From CALDTK01 sp965213735 (GTDB lineage: Bacteria; Bacteroidota; Bacteroidia; Chitinophagales; Saprospiraceae), in assembly GCA_965213735.1 (NCBI GenBank), contig CBDCAB010000006.1, positions 1,054,001-1,118,000 on the forward strand: DNA of 64,000 nt, read 5' to 3'. Below the pieces are notes generated by a model that saw only the letters and a program-made list of their open reading frames with translations, was not told where the DNA came from and made no database searches. Position numbers and translations under genes: made by a program. How positions within the stretch are numbered: position 1 is the stretch's first letter; each line of letters starts with the position of its first letter. Shown in pieces: positions 24,287-32,536 of the stretch.

Positions 24287-25500
24287 AACATAACAACCTA
24301 CCTGATGTCGTGCTGTACAGCTTCTTTCCCTGGAAGCACCAGTATCCGAGTACTGCCCATGGACTAGCTAAAGCGCTCGCAGCTGTTACGCGCGTGTTTT
24401 ACGTGAGCAAGCCGCTGACGTATAAAGATGCTTTCGCAAAACCAGGCAGAGTCAAATCGATGCTCGGACCCGTGGTCAAGGAGGTAACAAGTTTCAATGG
24501 GCAGCTTCTCACTGTCGACCTACCGCCCACATTGCCCATCAATGCACTGCCTCCGGGGAGCTTGTATGAAGTTTTGCGCAAGCGAAACGACCGAAAGTTG
24601 TGCAAGCAGATCGATGCCGTGATGCAGCGCTATGAGGTGGAGGATTATATTTTCATCAACCTGTGGGCGCCAACTCAATTCGTGCAATTATGCTTTCAAC
24701 GGCAGCCATGCCAACGCATTTACTACGGAGTAGATGCGACTGGAGAAGTTGACTATACCGCGCGCCACGGTCTTGCTGCCGAGCAAGCTCAAGTTGAGGC
24801 TGCCGACCTCGTGCTGGCCACAAGTACGCAGCTAGCCCAGCAGCTTACGGCAGCTTCGCCTGGCGCAGCAACTCGTACCCACGTGCTGCCAAACGCAATG
24901 GATGCCGACCTGTTTCTTAGTACCGAAGTCGTGCCCGAACCCATAGACTTAGCCGCCATACCACATCCGCGTGTAGCGTACTTAGGCAACCTCGACCCTC
25001 TGCGCATAGACTTTGCTGGCTTAGAGGTTTTGGCGAAAGCACGACCAGACATCTCCTTCGTCTTCATCGGGCCTTGGAATGCTGGCGAATCAGTACGACA
25101 CACGTTCGAAGCTTTGCCCAATGTCTACCTGCTCGGACGCAAACGGCAGCATGAATGCCCTGCCTACCTCCAGCACTGCGATGCGGGCATCATTCCTTTC
25201 GTCTGCTCGCCCTTAACGGCTGCTATTTACCCGCTAAAAATCAACGAATACCTCGGGCTGGGCCTGCCGGTGCTCTCCACACGTTTTTCTGCCGACATCG
25301 CAGATTTTGCTGATCTAATTTCACTTGCTCCGATTGAGGAGTGGCCTAGCCTCATTCAGCCGCTCATCGACGGCAATTGCTCCTGCCAGCAGCTGAGTCG
25401 CCAGCAGCGAGCACGTCAAAACACCTGGGACATGCGCGCCGCTACCTTACTCGAGCTAGCAGGTTGTACAAATCGAGCCAAACGTGCTGCGACTGCATGA
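24283..25500 (+). CDS. Glycosyltransferase, GT-B fold (family 1/4-like)
   Basis: This 405-residue transferase has a split Rossmann pattern. The C-terminal half shows AYLGNLDPLRIDFAGLEVLAKARPDISFVFIGPWN, then HECPAYLQHCDAGIIPF and LKINEYLGLGLPVLSTRF, the nucleotide-sugar site of GT-B enzymes with the E of the KxxEYLxxGxP motif. It probably adds a sugar to the exopolysaccharide repeat unit; donor and linkage unknown. The GTG start at 24283 overlaps the flippase stop by four bases, and the gene ends in an ATGA overlap with the next small gene. Confidence 0.85.
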   Translation: MKHNNLPDVVLYSFFPWKHQYPSTAHGLAKALAAVTRVFYVSKPLTYKDAFAKPGRVKSMLGPVVKEVTSFNGQLLTVDLPPTLPINALPPGSLYEVLRKRNDRKLCKQIDAVMQRYEVEDYIFINLWAPTQFVQLCFQRQPCQRIYYGVDATGEVDYTARHGLAAEQAQVEAADLVLATSTQLAQQLTAASPGAATRTHVLPNAMDADLFLSTEVVPEPIDLAAIPHPRVAYLGNLDPLRIDFAGLEVLAKARPDISFVFIGPWNAGESVRHTFEALPNVYLLGRKRQHECPAYLQHCDAGIIPFVCSPLTAAIYPLKINEYLGLGLPVLSTRFSADIADFADLISLAPIEEWPSLIQPLIDGNCSCQQLSRQQRARQNTWDMRAATLLELAGCTNRAKRAATA

Positions 25501-25607
25501 TCGAAGACGACCGCCAACGCAAGTTCGAGTTGCTATTGCAAGTTGCTGCTATAGGCCTGGTCGCGCTCATTCTGCTAGGTTTCGTCCTCAAAGTGCTTTT
25601 CATCTAA
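25497..25607 (+). CDS. 36-residue single-pass membrane peptide in the exopolysaccharide operon
   Basis: An ATG at 25497 overlaps the glycosyltransferase stop as ATGA, and the frame ends at 25607, three bases before the next gene. The product begins MIEDDRQRKFELLLQ, a charged amphipathic segment, and continues as one membrane helix (LLQVAAIGLVALILLGFVLKVLF). The precise fit between two genes and the charge-then-helix pattern support a real gene. No family is recognised. It could be a small regulatory subunit of the polymerase/ligase that follows. Confidence 0.65.
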   Translation: MIEDDRQRKFELLLQVAAIGLVALILLGFVLKVLFI

Positions 25608-25610
25608 CGC

Positions 25611-27074
25611 ATGCGCCTGCTTACAGCTCCACTCGATGCACCCGCTTGGGCACCCAAGGTGCGGGCTGTGCTCGTGTTCGGGATGCTCGTGCTGCTAGCG
25701 GCTTTGCTGGGCACCGCCGCCGGACTCGTCGACTGGAAAATCGCTATCGTGGGGCTCGTCGCAATTGTGGGCGCGCCCGTACTTGCACTCGGCTTCATCA
25801 GGCTCGACCTCGGCGTGATGCTCATGCTGGTCATCGCCTTCTTCATTGAATTTTTGCGCAAATACACCGACGCACCTTTTGGGGTGGCGCTCGATGGGCT
25901 GGTGGTGGTATTTGGTATCAGTTTGATTGCGCAATTGGCGCGGTCGCGCGATTTCAAATTTGCGCGTCATCCCATCAGCTATATGGTGCTGGTGTGGATG
26001 TATTACTGCGCCTTTCAATTTTTCAATCCCTGGACAGTAAGCCGTTTGGCCTGGCTCTACACCGTGCGCTCGCTTGCGGGACTGCTGTTTCTGTACTTCA
26101 TCGCTTTGTACGCTTTTGATACGCTGCCAAAGATCAAACGCGTCATCAAAGTAATTCTCGCGCTGGGCCTGTTCGCTGCGCTCTACGGACTCAAACAAGA
26201 ATTTATCGGCTTCACCCAAACCGAGATGGACTGGCTGTACATGGATGACAAACGCCTCCAGCTCATCCACCAGTGGGGCCGGCTGCGGGTGTTCAGCTTG
26301 TTTAGCGAACCTACCACCTGTGGCATAGTCATGGGCTACCTCGCGGCTATGTGCGCTGTGCTGCTGTTTGGTCCATACAGCAAATTCAAGCGCCTGCTGC
26401 TAGGCCTAGGCGCCATCTGCATGCTGCTCACCATGGGCTATGCAGGTTCGCGCACCCCAATTGCCATGTTTCCAGCGGGACTGGCATTTTTTGTACTGCT
26501 TTACCCAAAGAAGCATATTTTATTTATAGCCGCAGGTTTCTTTGTCTTTGGCACTTTAGCGATGATGAAGTCTACGAGCAATCCGGTCATTCATCGGGTT
26601 CAGTCGGCTTTTAAACCAGGCGAAGATGCCTCCATGCAGGTGCGGTTCGACAATCAGAAGCTGGTGCAGCCTTTCATCCGTAGTATGCCTATTGGTAGCG
26701 GCCTCGGCACTACTGGCGACTGGGGGCGCCGCTTTGCGCCAGGCTTTTGGCTTAGTGAATTTGCACATGATTCGGGGCTTGTTCGTATTGCTGTAGAATC
26801 CGGCTGGATAGGCCTACTTATTTATGTGGGATTCTTATTCACCATTATGGTCACCGGCATCAAGCAATTCTTTCGAGTGCATCATCCGGTCATTAAGAAT
26901 CTCACGCTTGCCATTCTTATCGTCATGTTTTGTCTTATTGTAGCCAGCTATCCGCAGGAGGCAATTCCAATGCTTCCTACCAGCGTTATTTTCTACATCC
27001 TGCTGGCCTGCATGGTGCGAATGGGGCAGATTGATGCCGATTCGCGAGCAACACCCGCACTTGATCCTGCGTAA
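25611..27074 (+). CDS. O-antigen ligase/polymerase-like membrane protein
   Basis: The 487-residue protein has about 12 helices and the Wzy/WaaL-type central loop. After WMYYCAFQFFNPWTV and a stretch of helices it carries RLQLIHQWGRLRVFSLFSEPTTCGIVMGYL, and a large periplasmic loop before FWLSEFAHDSGLVRIAVESGWIGLLIYVG with the conserved H-D-S. Such proteins polymerise repeat units or ligate them to lipid. In this operon, next to a chain-length regulator and flippase, a polymerase role is likeliest (inference). Confidence 0.82.
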   Translation: MRLLTAPLDAPAWAPKVRAVLVFGMLVLLAALLGTAAGLVDWKIAIVGLVAIVGAPVLALGFIRLDLGVMLMLVIAFFIEFLRKYTDAPFGVALDGLVVVFGISLIAQLARSRDFKFARHPISYMVLVWMYYCAFQFFNPWTVSRLAWLYTVRSLAGLLFLYFIALYAFDTLPKIKRVIKVILALGLFAALYGLKQEFIGFTQTEMDWLYMDDKRLQLIHQWGRLRVFSLFSEPTTCGIVMGYLAAMCAVLLFGPYSKFKRLLLGLGAICMLLTMGYAGSRTPIAMFPAGLAFFVLLYPKKHILFIAAGFFVFGTLAMMKSTSNPVIHRVQSAFKPGEDASMQVRFDNQKLVQPFIRSMPIGSGLGTTGDWGRRFAPGFWLSEFAHDSGLVRIAVESGWIGLLIYVGFLFTIMVTGIKQFFRVHHPVIKNLTLAILIVMFCLIVASYPQEAIPMLPTSVIFYILLACMVRMGQIDADSRATPALDPA

Positions 27075-27095
27075 CACCAGCCTACCCTAGCGCTT

Positions 27096-27878
27096 ATGCC
27101 GCTTATGCGACACCTCATAGTATTCACGCTAGCCTACCTCGGGCTCACTTTTGGGGCTGCAGCGCAGGTAGATTATGATTTGGTGGTGCCTCCTGAGGGT
27201 GCTTACGCCAAAACATTTCCCGACTATCTCGTACAGCGTGCCTGGCAAAATCAAGGGCGTACCCGTGCTCTCAATGCTGAAGCAGCTATTGCTGATCTTG
27301 AGGTGAAACAGGCGCGGTGGGGATGGCTCGATCATATCAATGCCAACCTCAATTTTTCGAGTCAGCAGGATAGCATCTACGGCCGGTTTGGTGCAGGATC
27401 ACCACCCGATCCAGGCAGTGGTAACCCCGGCGACCCGCTCTATGTGAGGCCAGGCTTCAACTATGGCTTGTCTCTCAACCTAGGTGGCGTGCTACTCAAC
27501 AAGCAAGAGGTGCGCCTCGCTGAGCAGCAACGCATTATCGCTGGCTCTAAAATCGATCAAGAAAAACTGCAACTGCGTGCCATCGTCGTGACGCGCCTCG
27601 AAACCTACGACAACGCCCGCTCGGTTTTGCGCATTCGTCGCCAAGCCGAAATCGATGCAGAAACCAACTACAAGCTCGTGCAAAGCCTCGTCGAACAAGG
27701 AAAAGCCCAATTTGAAGATCTCGCGCAGGCAAGTGAAGTCTACCACCGCTCCGTAGAAGCTACCGCAATCGCCGAAAGTCGCGTACGCCAGGCGCGCTAC
27801 GCTCTCGAAGAAATGACAGGTGAAACTTGGGACCTGGCGCAGGTAGTTCGCGACCGCATGGAGGTAGATAAAGGCTAG
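27096..27878 (+). CDS. Half-length TolC-family outer membrane efflux-like protein
   Basis: A signal peptide (about 1-27, ending GAAAQ) precedes a 230-residue region of TolC type. There is a beta-strand segment (GFNYGLSLNLGGVLLNKQEVRLAEQQ) and long helices (KIDQEKLQLRAIVVTRLETYDNARSVLRIRRQAEIDAETNYKLVQ). Classical TolC proteins have two such repeats in more than 400 residues; here there is one. It may be an outer-membrane or periplasmic partner for polysaccharide export in place of a Wza protein, which is not seen. The end overlaps the convergent glgX gene by four bases. An alternative start is the ATG at 27105. Confidence 0.75.
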   Translation: MPLMRHLIVFTLAYLGLTFGAAAQVDYDLVVPPEGAYAKTFPDYLVQRAWQNQGRTRALNAEAAIADLEVKQARWGWLDHINANLNFSSQQDSIYGRFGAGSPPDPGSGNPGDPLYVRPGFNYGLSLNLGGVLLNKQEVRLAEQQRIIAGSKIDQEKLQLRAIVVTRLETYDNARSVLRIRRQAEIDAETNYKLVQSLVEQGKAQFEDLAQASEVYHRSVEATAIAESRVRQARYALEEMTGETWDLAQVVRDRMEVDKG

Positions 27879-30106
27879 CCGTGCAGCCTCATCTGCCAGC
27901 CACGTCGTGCAGCTTCTGAGTCTATACTAGCCACACGACACAGCAACAACAGCGAGCGAGGTGCTACGAGGATGGTCGACTGCGCAGGATGCAGCACTTC
28001 CGACTCAACTTCTCCAGCATAGGTATCCACCGCTACCGACCAGCTCGTCATGTCTTCTTCACCGGGTAGTTTCCACGGCAAACGCTCCCAGTAGCTGTTG
28101 ACGATGAGCAAGAAGATGTCATCGCGTATGCGGATGCCGCGCTCATCGTATTCATCCATTGCCTCCCCATTGAGCAGCATGCCGAGGCTGCGGGTGGTGG
28201 CATCGTTCCACTCCGCTTCGTCCATTTCTTGGCCCTCAGGCGTGAGCCAAAGGATATCACTCACGTTGGCGCCATGGATGGGCCGGCCGGTAAAAAAACG
28301 ACGTCGATGCAAGATTGGATTAGCCTTGCGCAGCGCTATCAGCTCCCGCACGAAGAGGTGCAACTCGGTCTGCTCGGCTGTCCAATTCCAATCGAAATGA
28401 CTGATCGCGTTGTCTTGGCAGTAGGCATTGTTGTTGCCGAGTTGGGTGCGACCGTACTCATCGCCCATCGTGATCATGGGGACGCCCTGGCTCAGCAGCA
28501 TGGTAGCCAAAAAATTGCGCTGCTGCCGTAGCCTTAGGGCATTGATCTTCACATCTTCGGTAGGGCCTTCTACCCCGCAATTCCAGCTTTCGTTGTGGTT
28601 GTCGCCGTCGCGGTTGTCTTCGCCATTGGCCAGGTTGTGCTTGTCGTTGTAGCTCACCAAGTCGCGGAGGGTGAAGCCATCGTGTGCGGTCACAAAATTG
28701 ATGGAGGCGGAGGGGCTGCGGCCGTTGTGCTCGTATAGGTCTGAGCTTCCGGTGAGTCTGTAGGCAAGTTCAGGCACTTTAGCTTCGTCACCTCGCCAAA
28801 ACGAGCGGACACAATCTCGATACTTACCGTTCCACTCGGCCCACTGAATCGGGAAGTTGCCGACTTGATAGCCTCCCGGACCTACGTCCCAGGGTTCGGC
28901 GATTAGCTTCACTTGCGAAATAATCGGGTCTTGGTGAATGGTATCGAGAAAGGTGCTTAGCTTACCTACTTCAAATAAACCTCGTGCGAGCGCAGAAGCT
29001 AAATCGAAGCGGAAGCCATCGACGTGCATGTCGACGACCCAGTAGCGCAGAGAATCCATGACCAACTGGAGCACCCTCGGCTCGTTGAGGTTGAGTGTAT
29101 TGCCAGTGCCTGTATAGTCGGTATAGTAGGCTCTATCTTTTTCACTTAGCCTGTAGTAGGCTTGATTGTCTATGCCTTTGAGGTTTAGCGTCGGACCGAG
29201 GTGGTTTCCTTCTGCTGTGTGGTTATACACCACGTCCAAAATGACTTCGAGGCCAGCAGCGTGGAGTGCCTTGACCATCCTTTTGAACTCCTCCACCTGA
29301 CCACCTCCTGTTTTGGCGAAAGCATACTCAGCGTGTGGCGCGAAATAACTCAAACTGTTGTAGCCCCAGTAATTGCGTAGCCCTAGCTGGTGGAGACGAT
29401 CATCCTGCACGAACTGGTGGACGGGCATCAACTCCACGCTAGTCACACCTAAATCGAGCAAGTACTCAATACTCGCCGGGTGCGCCAAGCCTGCATACGT
29501 GCCGCGCAGACCTTGCGGGATGCGATCATTAAGCGCGGTAAAACCCTTGACGTGAAGCTCATAAATAACCGAGTGCTGGGTAGGGATACGCACAGGCTTA
29601 TCATCTCCCCAATCGAAAGCAGAGTTGATGACTACACTTTTATTGACTGCGCGATCATTACGGCGCTTATCCTGTGTCTCGAAAGGCTTATCTAGCTGTT
29701 GATCGGCGACATAGCCGTACATCTCCGGCCCCCACTCGATCATGCCTTCTATAGCCTTGGCGTAAGGATCGCTGAGCAGCTTGTAAGGGTTGAAGAGATT
29801 GCCCTCGTGCGGCTGCCAAGGGCCATAGACCCGATAGCCATAAAAAGCTCCTGGCAACACACCAGGAATGAATATGTGCCACACGTAGTCCGTCTGCTCG
29901 CGCATCGAAAAGCGCATCACTTCCTTGCCCGCATCGGCGGGGTGAAACAAGCACAAATCAACACCATCGGCCCGCTCGCTGTACACCGCGAAGTTGGTGC
30001 CCTCATCCATGAAAGTGGCTCCCAGTGGGTACGGATGGCCAGGCCACGGGTGAGTGCTACGCCAGGCATCTACGAGCGCATCAGCATGAGGAACAGGAGG
30101 AGGCAT
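27875..30106 (-). CDS. glgX: Glycogen debranching enzyme / isoamylase (GlgX/TreX), copy 1
   Basis: This GH13 enzyme hydrolyses alpha-1,6 branches, releasing linear maltodextrins from glycogen. The N-terminal CBM48-like part begins PWPGHPYPLGATF. Catalytic regions are visible: DVVYNHTAEGN, MHVDGFRFDLASAL (nucleophile Asp), VKLIAEPWDVGPGGYQ (acid/base Glu) and FVTAHDGFTL. Length from the ATG at 30106 is 743 residues; the frame extends to 30163, overlapping treY. It is the last gene of a four-gene trehalose operon and a paralogue of the gene at 34329. It contains a copy of the 14-base dispersed word (29310). Confidence 0.92.
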   Translation of the reverse strand: MPPPVPHADALVDAWRSTHPWPGHPYPLGATFMDEGTNFAVYSERADGVDLCLFHPADAGKEVMRFSMREQTDYVWHIFIPGVLPGAFYGYRVYGPWQPHEGNLFNPYKLLSDPYAKAIEGMIEWGPEMYGYVADQQLDKPFETQDKRRNDRAVNKSVVINSAFDWGDDKPVRIPTQHSVIYELHVKGFTALNDRIPQGLRGTYAGLAHPASIEYLLDLGVTSVELMPVHQFVQDDRLHQLGLRNYWGYNSLSYFAPHAEYAFAKTGGGQVEEFKRMVKALHAAGLEVILDVVYNHTAEGNHLGPTLNLKGIDNQAYYRLSEKDRAYYTDYTGTGNTLNLNEPRVLQLVMDSLRYWVVDMHVDGFRFDLASALARGLFEVGKLSTFLDTIHQDPIISQVKLIAEPWDVGPGGYQVGNFPIQWAEWNGKYRDCVRSFWRGDEAKVPELAYRLTGSSDLYEHNGRSPSASINFVTAHDGFTLRDLVSYNDKHNLANGEDNRDGDNHNESWNCGVEGPTEDVKINALRLRQQRNFLATMLLSQGVPMITMGDEYGRTQLGNNNAYCQDNAISHFDWNWTAEQTELHLFVRELIALRKANPILHRRRFFTGRPIHGANVSDILWLTPEGQEMDEAEWNDATTRSLGMLLNGEAMDEYDERGIRIRDDIFLLIVNSYWERLPWKLPGEEDMTSWSVAVDTYAGEVESEVLHPAQSTILVAPRSLLLLCRVASIDSEAARRGWQMRLHG

Positions 30107-30128
30107 AGGCGCAGCTTGAGTAGCGAAA

Positions 30129-32525
30129 CTAGCCGACCGCTTGGTACACAGCGACAGGTCCATGTGCGAGGAGCTCAGCTAGCGGCAGTCGACCTTCAAT
30201 TGCGCGCTGCCCTCCAAAGACGATCTCCTTGCAAAGGCCCATACCCGGCACGGTGATGTAGGTATCGGCGAAGTAGTCTCCACGAGGCCAAGCCTCTTCG
30301 GGATCAGTGCGTACGGCCACGAGTACCAATGCACTGTCGTCGCCGAACACACGGCGGAAAGCGAGCACCTGCTCAGCACGCGGACCTGTTACGCTCAGCG
30401 GAACGTAGCTGCCTTGCTGCCAAACGTCTACACTGTCGCGGCGGGCGTGCAGCAAACGCTGAATGAGCTGTTGCTTGTGAGCAGCTTTACCTTTAGTAGT
30501 ATCCTCTTGCTCGAGCGAAGCACGTCGCGCTTGATAATCCACCGGGCGGCGATTGTCAGGATCGACCAGCGAGCGATCAAAATATTCAGCCCCTTGGTAA
30601 TAATCCGACAATCCAGGAGCACAGGCTTTGAGTACAGTGAAGCGCAGGGTGTTGAGGTAAGCCAGTGGCTCAATTTGCGCCACAAAGTTGCCGAGCAAGT
30701 CGAGAAAATCTCGATCTGCGAGCAGGGTAGCTACTGTTTTGGCGACAGCTGCTTCGTTATCAGCATGATTTTCAGACCAATTGCTGTGCACCTTGCCCTC
30801 CCGTAGAGCCTTTTCTGCAAAGGCTAAATGTCGATCGATATCCGCTGCTGAAACCTCGCCTGTATAACTGCCCACAAAGGTCTGCAGTAAGAGTTTGTGA
30901 ATATCTCCCGGGCAGGTAAGGTCTAAAGCAGCTATGCGCGCCTCACCTGCTGCGAAGTACGCCGCCCACGCTGTGGGTAGCGCACTCAGCGTATGGAGGC
31001 GAGCCCGTGCATCCTCACCTCGCTTGGTATCGTGGGTAGAACTGGCATTCATGGTGGTCAGGGAGCGCTCCGCCATGCGGTCGTGAAACTCGCTGATGCT
31101 GAGGCTATAGCTAGGACTTGGGTTGTCGCCAACTTCATTGCAGGCCAGGTAGTCGAAGTGCTGATAGAACGTGGTGTCTTCAATGCCCTTTGCCATCAGC
31201 GGCCCGCTGAGCTGCATGGCGCGCTGCAAAAAAGTGGCGGTCTTTTCGTCGAGCGTGGTGATGCTGCGCAACCAGGCCCGCAGCAAGTCGAGGCCACGTG
31301 CATTTGCAGGGGAGAGACGCTTGGCTTCGTCTACGGCAGCGACCATGAGTTGGCGATCGTCTTCTTTGAAGCGGCCTCGACTCGGATACGCTCGGTAAAC
31401 GGGAAAGCCGCTGAGCCAATCAGCAATAGTTTCTTTGAGTAATTCACGGTCCATGCCCAGCGGCAAGCCGGCCAGGGCACCCGAGGCGTGATGGAGCAGG
31501 TTGTCGAGCTCGCCTGCCATACGGTGCTGCAAGACCCACTTTTTGTTGCTGTAGATGAGTTCGTCAAGCTCTATTTGCTCCGCGGTTTGCTTTGGCAGAT
31601 AGCGAAGCAATTGGTTGCTATAGGCGAGGAAATCATAGCCCGTGGTGCCTTGAATTGGCCAGGTGGGAGCTATGGTTTCTCCGTGCTCCAGAATTTTTTC
31701 GACGACGATATAAGTATCCTCACCCGCAGCCTGCCGCAGCTCTTTAAGGTAGCCGCTCGGGTGGAGCAGACCGTCGATGTGATCGAGTCGCAGTCCATCG
31801 ATATCTCCAGCCTTGATCCAGTTGAGTATCAGCGCGTGCGTGGCAGCGAAGGTTTCTCGGCGCTCCTGGCGCAGGCAGATGAGGCCATTCACGGTAAAGA
31901 AGCGCCGATAGTTAATTTCGGAATGCGTGCTTTTCCAGTAGGTGAGCGCATAGTGTTGCGCGGCGAGTAGCACCTCGGGATTTCTTTCGCCTGCTGCTAA
32001 TTTGCTCAGCGAGCGTGCACTCATTGGCAGCGATTGCTCATAAACCCTCACTTGCTGCGCCTCGGCATCTACATGCACTTGGCCGGAGGAAATGGCCTCG
32101 TCAAGGCTGCTCCCGAGTATCGGCAGCATGATTTTGCCTCGGTATTTTGGATGACGCCAGTCGATGTCGAAGTGTTTGGCGACGGTTGAGGCTTCACCAT
32201 GGGTCAGCACCTCTTGAATCCACGGGTTGTGGATGCTGTAGGCCATATGGTTGGGTACAATATCTTGGAGCCAGCCCATGCCTAGCGACTTGCGCTTGGC
32301 GTGCAGTCGCTGCCAGTGATCCGTAGTGCCGAGTTCAGGGTTGAGCACATTGCAATTGATGACGTCGTAGCCGTGGGTGCTACCGGGCTCAGCGGCGAGG
32401 ACAGGACTTGCGTATATCCAGTCGATACCCAGCTGGTGGAGGTAGTCGAGTTGTTCGTGCAGCTGCTGGAGCGTGAAGCCAGCATGTAGCTGCACGCGAT
32501 AGGTCGAGAGCGGAATCTTAGGCAT
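30129..32525 (-). CDS. treY: Malto-oligosyltrehalose synthase
   Basis: This GH13 enzyme converts the reducing end of a maltodextrin to a trehalose unit by internal transglycosylation. The N-terminus PLSTYRVQLHAGFTLQQL and IDWIYASPVLAAEPGSTHGYDV are diagnostic for TreY. Catalytic segments include GDIDGLRLDHIDGLLHP and YIVVEKILEHGE. The C-terminal part contains PGLSDYYQGAEYFDRSLVDPDNRRPVD. I use the ATG at 32525; the frame extends to 32549, overlapping treZ. It lies 11 bases after treZ and 22 bases before glgX copy 1. The product is the substrate of TreZ. Confidence 0.95.
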   Translation of the reverse strand: MPKIPLSTYRVQLHAGFTLQQLHEQLDYLHQLGIDWIYASPVLAAEPGSTHGYDVINCNVLNPELGTTDHWQRLHAKRKSLGMGWLQDIVPNHMAYSIHNPWIQEVLTHGEASTVAKHFDIDWRHPKYRGKIMLPILGSSLDEAISSGQVHVDAEAQQVRVYEQSLPMSARSLSKLAAGERNPEVLLAAQHYALTYWKSTHSEINYRRFFTVNGLICLRQERRETFAATHALILNWIKAGDIDGLRLDHIDGLLHPSGYLKELRQAAGEDTYIVVEKILEHGETIAPTWPIQGTTGYDFLAYSNQLLRYLPKQTAEQIELDELIYSNKKWVLQHRMAGELDNLLHHASGALAGLPLGMDRELLKETIADWLSGFPVYRAYPSRGRFKEDDRQLMVAAVDEAKRLSPANARGLDLLRAWLRSITTLDEKTATFLQRAMQLSGPLMAKGIEDTTFYQHFDYLACNEVGDNPSPSYSLSISEFHDRMAERSLTTMNASSTHDTKRGEDARARLHTLSALPTAWAAYFAAGEARIAALDLTCPGDIHKLLLQTFVGSYTGEVSAADIDRHLAFAEKALREGKVHSNWSENHADNEAAVAKTVATLLADRDFLDLLGNFVAQIEPLAYLNTLRFTVLKACAPGLSDYYQGAEYFDRSLVDPDNRRPVDYQARRASLEQEDTTKGKAAHKQQLIQRLLHARRDSVDVWQQGSYVPLSVTGPRAEQVLAFRRVFGDDSALVLVAVRTDPEEAWPRGDYFADTYITVPGMGLCKEIVFGGQRAIEGRLPLAELLAHGPVAVYQAVG

Positions 32526-32536
32526 AACTATCACAT

